In this document: in pieces, positions 7,871 through 12,500 of the stretch
Layout: each line of letters starts with the position of its first letter
Numbering within the stretch: position 1 is the stretch's first letter
Assembly (NCBI GenBank): GCA_009663005.1
Contig: VIGQ01000719.1
Span: 27,501 to 40,000, forward strand
Reading direction: 5' to 3'
DNA length: 12,500 bases
Source: Actinidia chinensis
Taxonomy: Eukaryota > Streptophyta > Magnoliopsida > Ericales > Actinidiaceae
The notes under the pieces: model-generated
Database searches by the model: none
Seen by the model: only the letters and a program-made list of their open reading frames with translations
Told to the model about the DNA's origin: nothing
Translations under genes and position numbers: made by a program

Positions 7871-8335
7871 CAGGTGGAGGCGATTCGGAGCCCAGGACAA
7901 ATTCGGGTGTCCGTGAAAGTGCTTCAAAATGAATTTGTTGATACCACCAGGTTATTCCTTCCAGCCTCCAGCATCAAACCGTGTCGAAAAACGGTAGTCC
8001 CGGACGCGGCCCTCCACGCGCCTGAACATCGGCGAGTGAGATCAGTCTCAGCCACACGCCCCCAGGGACGGTCCCACGCGCTACCATGCGCCGGGGAGAG
8101 GACACCACGCGCACGCACAGCCAGGAGAGACACCCCAGGGGGGGGCAGGGGCACCTTGGTGAGAAGGTGGCAGGCACTTCGGTGTGTTGGGAGGTGCATT
8201 ACACTCGGTGGGAAGTGGAGTAGCCTAGTGTGAGGATTAGGTTATCCGGATTGCATGTTCTTGCAGTCTTATGGGGGAGCTGGATCAGAAGATGTCAAGA
8301 AGACAAACTTGAAGGACATCGGATTACCCTCTAGT

Positions 8336-8352
8336 GGGCTGGAGGGGGAGGA
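8336..8352 (+). other. polypurine tract
   Basis: A near-pure purine run (GGGCTGGAGGGGGAGGA) ends immediately before the 3' LTR's TGTTGAG. This is the plus-strand primer of LTR retrotransposons and fixes the 3' LTR start at 8353. Confidence 0.75.
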
Positions 8353-8908
8353 TGTTGAGTCCAGCCATCTGATGAGTTTCAAGCCCACTGGGATGAGTCC
8401 AAAAGTCCAGAGTAGCAAGCCCAAGCCCGATTGAGCCGATTGGAGTTCATAGGAGAGTCCATGTGACGGAAAAATCTCGAGTTATCTAGAACTCTTGGAG
8501 TGGAGTCTTTCTCTTTTTATTTTCCTAGATAGATTAGGATAATTGATTAGGGTATTGGGTAGGAGCCCACCACCTCCTCCCTTGGTCTATTAAAAGGGAT
8601 GGTAGGGGTCGGATGGTCTTGGGTGCTTAGATTTTCTACATGCGTTGTGTTGTTGGGCTGAGAGTGAGAGCAATTGCGTGAGGTTGAGATTTGAGAGGGC
8701 AAGGCAATGACAGAGAGGAGAGGAGATTGTGAGAGAGGGGTGTGAGTTGGGAGGCGATGAGTCTCCTCCGTTGTAATCCATTCGTTCGAATAGTGGATTG
8801 GTGATTTCTCTCCGTGGGAAGTAGGCATCGTGGCCGAAACCCGAAACACGTTTAAATCTTATTGTCTTTTGTGTGTGTGTGATTCCATAATTAGTTTTGA
8901 GCACAACA
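8353..8908 (+). repeat. 3' LTR
   Basis: It is collinear with 7350-7855 but about 50 bp longer. Extra bases are visible near 8430-8440 (a GATTGAGCC duplication) and 8607-8625. It ends GAGCACAACA like the 5' copy. Minus-strand frames at 8547-8849 and 8590-8916 overlay it and are shadows. Confidence 0.85.
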
Positions 8909-9011
8909 AACAACATTACAACAACGACTTGGTCGACAACTCAAAGGCAACAGTGGGGAAGACGGTCGTATTGGGGGAAAGGCATTGCGGGTATAATAGC
9001 AACTGAGATTA
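8909..9011. other. short unassigned segment between LTR and MITE
   Basis: This ACA-rich then G-rich segment follows the 3' LTR directly. A 65-codon plus frame (8897-9094) begins in the LTR and ends in the next MITE, so it is not a gene. No primer site follows the LTR, which argues against a tandem LTR array continuing here. Confidence 0.4.
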
Positions 9012-9248
9012 AGGGAGGGAATGTCAGGGCGGCGCCCAGAATTCCGACCCCCGCATATAGCCTGAAGGGACAACGGACACCATCTGCCTTTTGAAAAATT
9101 AAAAAATATAGTTTAATATATATATATATATTGTAAAAGAACTAGCGCAATTATATATTATTGTCTTTCTCTCTTATTTTAGAATTGGTGTTTTATTTTG
9201 CATAACACAATTAACAAAAATTTTCTGGAGCCGGCACTGGAGGGAGGG
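9012..9248. mobile_element. short hAT-like MITE with possible 8-bp target duplication
   Basis: CAGGGCGGCGCCCAGAATT (from 9025) faces a right end whose reverse complement reads CAGTGCCGGCTCCAGAAAATT (ending at 9239). They agree at most positions once small gaps are allowed, and start with the CAG expected of many hAT termini. The core is AT-rich with an (AT)n tract at 9116-9131. The 8-mer AGGGAGGG occurs on both sides (9012-9019 and 9241-9248), the length expected for a hAT duplication. Five bases separate it from CAG on the left and one base on the right, so the exact ends are uncertain. Confidence 0.55.
9116..9131. repeat. (AT)n microsatellite
   Basis: An uninterrupted AT alternation in the core of the short hAT-like MITE. 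Confidence 0.85.
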
Positions 9249-9341
9249 TAGTTCATTCCAATGTCACGAGTTAAAGAGGAGCTGAGCTAGGGAAGAAGTC
9301 GAGGGTGGAGGTTGGCTTGAAAAGGAGATGGGTTGCGGCCC
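9249..9341. other. G-rich host segment between two MITEs
   Basis: About 90 bp of purine-rich plus strand lacking repeat signatures. It appears to be part of the pre-insertion DNA split by the elements at 9012-9248 and 9342-9793. No coding assignment is possible. Confidence 0.35.
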
Positions 9342-9793
9342 ATAGTTATCAGAAGCGAACTGAAATCAAACCGATGAGACTCCGTGTTCACAGTTCTTGC
9401 GTTCAACGGTGGTCCAACCGGGGGTGTTATAAATTAATGTTTTTATTTATTCATATAATATATTTTTACCTTAAATATATTTGTATATTGCAAAGTAAAA
9501 CCAAAGGAATTAAGTGGAGTTTATTGCTAGTTTTACCTTTACATCTTAAAGTTCACCTCTTGGGAGCCACAATACATTAATTTTTTGAAAGAAGACTTAA
9601 AAAGTCAAAGTTGGTCAACGGTTTTTTTTTCGGTTGTTGTTGAAACCGGCCAGTTGGCACCGATGTTCAAAAAACCATTCCGGTTCATCCATTCAATTGA
9701 TTCATATGCATTTTCAGTGTAAATTAATAAATCGTTACAGATTCATAATCCGATTCCGGTTCAACCGACGGTCCGATTCGGTTTGATAACTAT
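9342..9793. mobile_element. hAT-like non-autonomous element with CCGGTTCAACC-type subterminal words
   Basis: ATAGTTATCA (9342-9351) and TGATAACTAT (9784-9793) are perfect inverted ends. Inside them, the right side has CCGATTCCGGTTCAACCGAC and GGTCCGATTCGGTTTG, and the left has CAAACCGATGAG and GGTGGTCCAACCGGGGG. Such TAGTTTTCAAACCGG termini with GGTTCAACCGG words are frequent in plant hAT-like repeats. The core of about 170 bp is AT-rich. The 8-mers TGCGGCCC (9334-9341) and TGCGGCGG (9798-9805) flank the ends and could be a partly decayed duplication, although 4 bp intervene on the right. A 91-codon frame (9305-9580) crosses the left end and is not a gene. Confidence 0.55.
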
Positions 9794-10070
9794 AATATGC
9801 GGCGGGCGGGGAGGCGATGGATTGGTAAGGTTAAAGTTCAGAGGAGAGATTGATTTGCGGTCACATGGTGGTGGGCACCGTTGGTGGTATGGTGGGATGT
9901 GAGGCAAAAGTTGGAATGGAGTTTAGATGGAGCTTGAGGTGGATTTGGGTTTTTAGGGTCTTGGGTCTTGGTTTTGGGTTGGGTTTGGAGTATTATATGT
10001 GTCATTATATATACCATGCCATGTGGTGACACGTTTGATATTTGTCAAGACAAAGTTTAGGGTTTTAGTC
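9794..10070. other. strand-asymmetric G/T-rich region
   Basis: The plus strand from about 9838 to 9990 is almost free of C and made of GGTGG, GGATTTGGG and GGGTTTTGGG runs. The minus-strand 64-codon frame (9838-10032) is low-complexity, rich in Pro, Thr, Asn, His and Gln, and recognisable as no family. A telo-box-like TTTAGGGTTTTAG lies at 10056-10068. Plant promoters use telo-boxes, but no gene is visible beside it. Confidence 0.4.
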
Positions 10071-10720
10071 CATATAGCAAACAATTTAATAGTTGAAGGT
10101 TTTTTAAATGTGGATGATTATTTGTGAGGGGTTCGAAGTGGGAAGGAAAGATGTCCAAATAACAAAAGGGCCAACGTTGACAATTAAGTCTTTTGTGAGA
10201 CTATATGCTTACTTTTGAATAAAACCGAGTAGGTCATGCTTACTTTTCAGTGTATTTACTTTTTAGAATAGATTTTAACTCAGAATTTATACAAAAATAG
10301 CAATAAAATAATATGGTAAAGAAATTATAAAATTAAAACTAAATAGTGTATTTGCCATAAAATAAAATAAACTATAAAAAGGCCACATCATTTTACTTGG
10401 GAATTTTTTGTATACAATTTATGTTTGCTATTCAATATTTTTTAATTTCTTTTTAATAAGTCCATTATAACATGTAGGTTATTATTTTAAAGAAGTATGT
10501 CGACTTTTAATTTGATTTATGTGGGTAGGCTTTTAGTAACTAAGGTGCCAAGGTGAAACATATGAAACCTAATTATTAAATTCTTTTATTATTATTTCAC
10601 TGTTTCAAGTGCAAACTTCCCATTTGTTTCATTTACATTGGAAATACAATTCAGTGCTTGCATCAGGTCCACACAAAAAAAATTATACTCTTTTAAAATT
10701 GTGATTGTAAATTTACAAAA
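10071..10720. other. AT-rich intergenic DNA, no gene seen
   Basis: Mixed then strongly AT-rich. A 12-bp word ATGCTTACTTTT is repeated at 10205-10216 and 10236-10247. No frame of note is present on either strand. Confidence 0.5.
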
Positions 10721-10724
10721 GTAA

Positions 10725-11050
10725 ACGGTTCGATCGGCCGCAGTCAAAATCAGGTAAAACTCGTGGTTGAACTAAAAACTCAACGATTGAACCGGTTATT
10801 GAACCGGCCGGTCCGGGGTTCACTAATTTTAAGAGAAATTTTATGTTTTAATTCTCAAAATTTTTTAAATTTTAAATATAAAAAACTAGGAGGAAAATAA
10901 AGAAAATATTTTTCTACATTGATAAATAAATAATGGGACATAATTATGACATATGGGTAAAAAATGGTTGACCCGACTGTTGAATTGAACCATGACCCCG
11001 TGGACTCTATTCTATTTTCCGGTTCGATTAACGATCCGGGTCATAATAAT
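10725..11050. mobile_element. hAT-like repeat with GAACCGGCCGGTCCGG words
   Basis: The left part has CGGTTCGATCGGCCG (10726-10740), then GATTGAACCGGTTATTGAAC and CCGGCCGGTCCGG (to 10817). The right part has GGTTGACCCGACTG, CATGACCCCGTGGAC and CCGGTTCGATTAACGATCC before 11041. An AT-rich core separates them. This layout and these words match a widespread type of plant hAT-like non-autonomous repeat, and the CCGG-type words are shared with the element at 9342-9793. Clear terminal inverted repeats and a duplication were not found, so boundaries are approximate. Confidence 0.5.
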
Positions 11051-11300
11051 GGTCGGGAGGATGAGCGTGGCAATGAGATTGCGTGGTGTTGTGGTTGGCC
11101 ATAGATGCGGAAAATAGATGGTCATGAGCGGAATAGACAGGGCAATGAGAACAATGACGAGAGGAAGGAAGTAAATAGAAAGAGGAAGAGGAGCGAGGAA
11201 GGGATGAGACAGTCGGTCACCGCAACGGGTGGAGCAGCCAACAACCTTACGATGCTGGGATTTGTCAATGGAAAGGAAGGAAAAATTTAAATATTTTTTA
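11051..11300. other. purine-rich segment, no supported gene
   Basis: The plus strand is rich in GA (GAGGAAGGAAG, GAGGAAGAGGAGCG). The 61-codon frame at 11105-11290 gives a Lys/Arg/Glu/Asn-rich low-complexity peptide and is not convincing. Read on the minus strand, it is pyrimidine-rich like a plant leader; an ATG at 11102 (minus) opens 24 codons that run into the hAT-like repeat and stop. If a gene once began here on the minus strand it has been cut off by that insertion. Confidence 0.3.
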
Positions 11301-11540
11301 TTTAAAATATTATTTTAGTGTTATTACGTGGGCGAAATTAATTTTTTCTTAGACCGCTAGATTTATTTAGTCACCGCTAAAAAAAACAATGTTTACTTGT
11401 AAAGGGTTAGTCCACTTTAAAAAAAAAATGTGAACCACCTTATCTAAACATGATTTTTAAAATTAGCAAAAAAAATTCCAAAGTCAATGTTATGAAATGG
11501 AAAATTACAAATTTTTTTACGTGCTGACGTGGTGTAGATA
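11301..11540. other. AT-rich spacer, no gene seen
   Basis: A/T-rich with several A runs. Nothing was recognised. Toward the end, GCTGACGTGGTG (11523-11534) contains a TGACG/ACGTGG core typical of bZIP-type sites, upstream of the possible gene start at 11665. Confidence 0.4.
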
Positions 11541-11664
11541 CGAATCATCGTGTAGATCCCACACTTCCTAAACCTAATACATTCTTCAGTTCAGCTCATT
11601 CGAGGAAATTATTTAGTGCTCATTCAACTCCCTTTCCCAACCCAACGATTCACCCTTCAGACCC

Positions 11665-11889
11665 ATGGCTAATCTCCACTCTCCATCACGCGCCGAAATC
11701 GACGCCGTCGCCTCACTAGCCGCCGGCTCTATTCTCCTACTACATCTCACTATCCTCCGACTAGATCTAACACTCGCCTCCTCGCCCTCTCTCTCTCAAC
11801 ATACCACAACCCACAAATTAAATGAAAAAGGGAAAAAAAAAAAACAGGGGGGCATTCACACACATGTAGTATTCTCGGTTTTAATTTAG
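11665..11889 (+). CDS. possible first exon or fragment of a plant gene (N-terminal hydrophobic segment)
   Basis: ATG at 11665 lies in a good plant context (ACCCATGGCT), after a pyrimidine-rich leader (11575-11660) and a bZIP-like ACGTGG site. The first 45 or so codons differ in composition from the surroundings, being C-rich with many Ser, Leu, Ala and Asp codons. They encode MANLHSPSRAEIDAVASLAA followed by a Leu/Ile-rich stretch at about residues 21-34 that could be a signal anchor or signal peptide. From about residue 46 the frame degrades into Thr/Lys-rich low complexity and stops at 11887. The conserved-looking part may be an exon whose splice donor lies near 11800-11870, or a fragment cut off by the repeat that starts near 11888. 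I do not recognise the protein family. Confidence 0.35.
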   Translation: MANLHSPSRAEIDAVASLAAGSILLLHLTILRLDLTLASSPSLSQHTTTHKLNEKGKKKKQGGIHTHVVFSVLI

Positions 11890-12095
11890 GCTTAATTATA
11901 TGAACACCCCTAAAACTATAATTTATCACTTTCACCCCTCAATTTTAAAACCGATCAAACCTCACCTCGTAATATTTCAAACTTGTTACTAACACCCTTC
12001 CGTCTGTTCAGTTAGGTCAATGTGCAAAACTGGTCAGTTAAAACTGAAATTAAATTTTCATAAATGACAAAAATCCCTTCACACCCTTTTACCCT
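11888..12095. repeat. dispersed repeat-like segment
   Basis: The text GGCTTAATTATATGAACACC, then CACTTTCACCCCTCAATTTT, then a GGTCAGTTAAAACTG word resembles an interspersed repeat type found widely in dicot intergenic DNA (short C-rich words spaced by AT-rich text, starting with TTAATTA). It starts directly after the open frame at 11665 ends. A single copy does not allow boundaries or class to be fixed. Confidence 0.3.
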
Positions 12096-12500
12096 TTAAA
12101 GTAGAGAACTCCATCTATTTTCACTCCTCCTCTCTCCCTCTTTCAGCTATTTCTTCTCCTCTCTTTCTGGTTGAGTACAGTACAGCAATCCAGTTGGTAT
12201 ACTCGATGGTTGTTCTGTAAAGTTAACTTCATATATACGGATATGACCCTGCACTGCAGGGAGTTTGAGGATTCATTAGGGACTAAATGAGCATCAGGAG
12301 GATAGGTTAATGCAGGGGGCATGTGGTTCTACTTTTGGTGATTGAATGGTTTGGCAAAACATGCCTGACTCACACTATTTGGGACTTTATCTAATTGTCA
12401 AAAGGGGCAGGTTTTTAGGCGTTGGAAGACAAAAAGATAGGAAAAAAGCATTATAGATTAGCATTCACATATTGATGACTCCCAAATACCGCACAATGCA
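12096..12500. other. CT-rich then mixed non-coding DNA
   Basis: A pyrimidine-rich stretch (12119-12170, including a CTCTTTCAG word that could act as a splice acceptor) is followed by unassigned DNA. A perfect 15-bp palindrome with one central base, CCCTGCA-C-TGCAGGG, lies at 12247-12261. No open frame of note exists. It could be an intron or leader of a gene beyond the window, but this cannot be shown. Confidence 0.3.

Larger units (their letters stand above)
7856..8352 (+). other. internal region of the LTR element, no gag-pol
   Basis: After the primer site the sequence is moderately GC-rich. A 22-codon frame at 7929-7997 starts MNLLIPPGYSFQPPASN and could be a relic of a gag start; it ends at TAG and I cannot assign it. 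The stretch 8008-8125 has three CACGCGC words (8015, 8075 and 8106) and is the most GC-rich part. A 129-codon frame that starts inside the LTR (7844-8233) crosses LTR, primer site and internal DNA, so it is not a credible gene. There is no protease, integrase, RT or RNase H. Confidence 0.6.
7350..8908 (+). mobile_element. short non-autonomous LTR retrotransposon (TRIM/LARD-like)
   Basis: Two direct repeats beginning TGTTGAGTCCAGCC and ending GAGCACAACA (7350-7855 and 8353-8908) enclose about 497 bp. Right after the first repeat is a sequence complementary to the 3' end of initiator-Met tRNA (TTGATATCAGAG, 7857-7868; canonical TTGGTATCAGAG). Just before the second is a purine tract (8336-8352). 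That is the full signature of an LTR element with no gag-pol. The class (copia-like or gypsy-like) cannot be told without pol, though the tRNA-Met site and LTR style fit plant copia-derived elements. The LTRs differ in length (506 and 556 bp) with many substitutions and indels, so the insertion is old. The flanking 5-mers ACCAC and AACAA do not match. Confidence 0.85.

Noticed and set aside
7844..8233. 129-codon plus frame over the LTR/internal junction
   Set aside because: It spans the LTR end and primer-binding site; the Arg-rich C-terminal part follows GC-rich repeats. No gag similarity was recognised.
7518..8916. multiple minus-strand frames of 64-112 codons
   Set aside because: They occur at equivalent places in both LTRs and reflect LTR sequence and not genes.
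10056..10068. interstitial telomere repeat
   Set aside because: Only about one and a half TTTAGGG-like units are present, too few for a telomeric array.
1..12500. defence system, operon or other prokaryote-type gene cluster
   Set aside because: No linked coding genes, ribosome binding sites or conserved prokaryotic domains are visible. The window is transposon-rich plant intergenic DNA.

Overview
This is nuclear DNA of a flowering plant, most likely a eudicot. It is AT-rich with long A/T runs, has no bacterial gene packing, and is built from plant-type transposable-element debris: Ty1/copia, short LTR elements with an initiator-Met tRNA primer site, hAT-type terminal sequences and MITEs. The genus cannot be told from the sequence. 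No intact protein-coding gene can be demonstrated; nearly all open frames are chance frames or shadows of repeats.

Layout. 1-1180: AT-rich DNA with a degenerate MITE (496-660) and an element with perfect 16-bp inverted termini (691-1132). 1680-2215, minus strand: the clearest protein signal, a frameshifted Ty1/copia RNase H domain. 2230-3540: AT-rich spacer. 3541-3964: a solo-LTR-like segment related to the LTRs near 7.4-8.9 kb. 4007-5698: a non-autonomous hAT-like element of about 1.7 kb, with CGTGCC-rich arrays at both ends and an AT-rich core. 5699-6050: an unrelated GC-rich, pyrimidine-rich block resembling a plant 5' leader and exon fragment. 6661-6864: a Tourist-like MITE. 7350-8908: a short non-autonomous LTR retrotransposon (two LTRs, primer site, polypurine tract, about 0.5 kb of internal DNA, no pol). 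9012-9248, 9342-9793 and 10725-11050: three hAT-like non-autonomous elements in G-rich host DNA. 11530-11890: a possible 5' end of a plant gene or a gene fragment with a hydrophobic N-terminus. 11890-12500: repeat-like and CT-rich non-coding DNA.

The parts do not form a pathway. The window reads as an intergenic nest of old insertions between or beside genes. The points most worth a second look are the unusual direct orientation of the subterminal arrays in the 1.7-kb hAT-like element, the short LTR element with its diverged LTR relative 3.4 kb away, and the two gene-like fragments at 5.7-6.05 and 11.66 kb.
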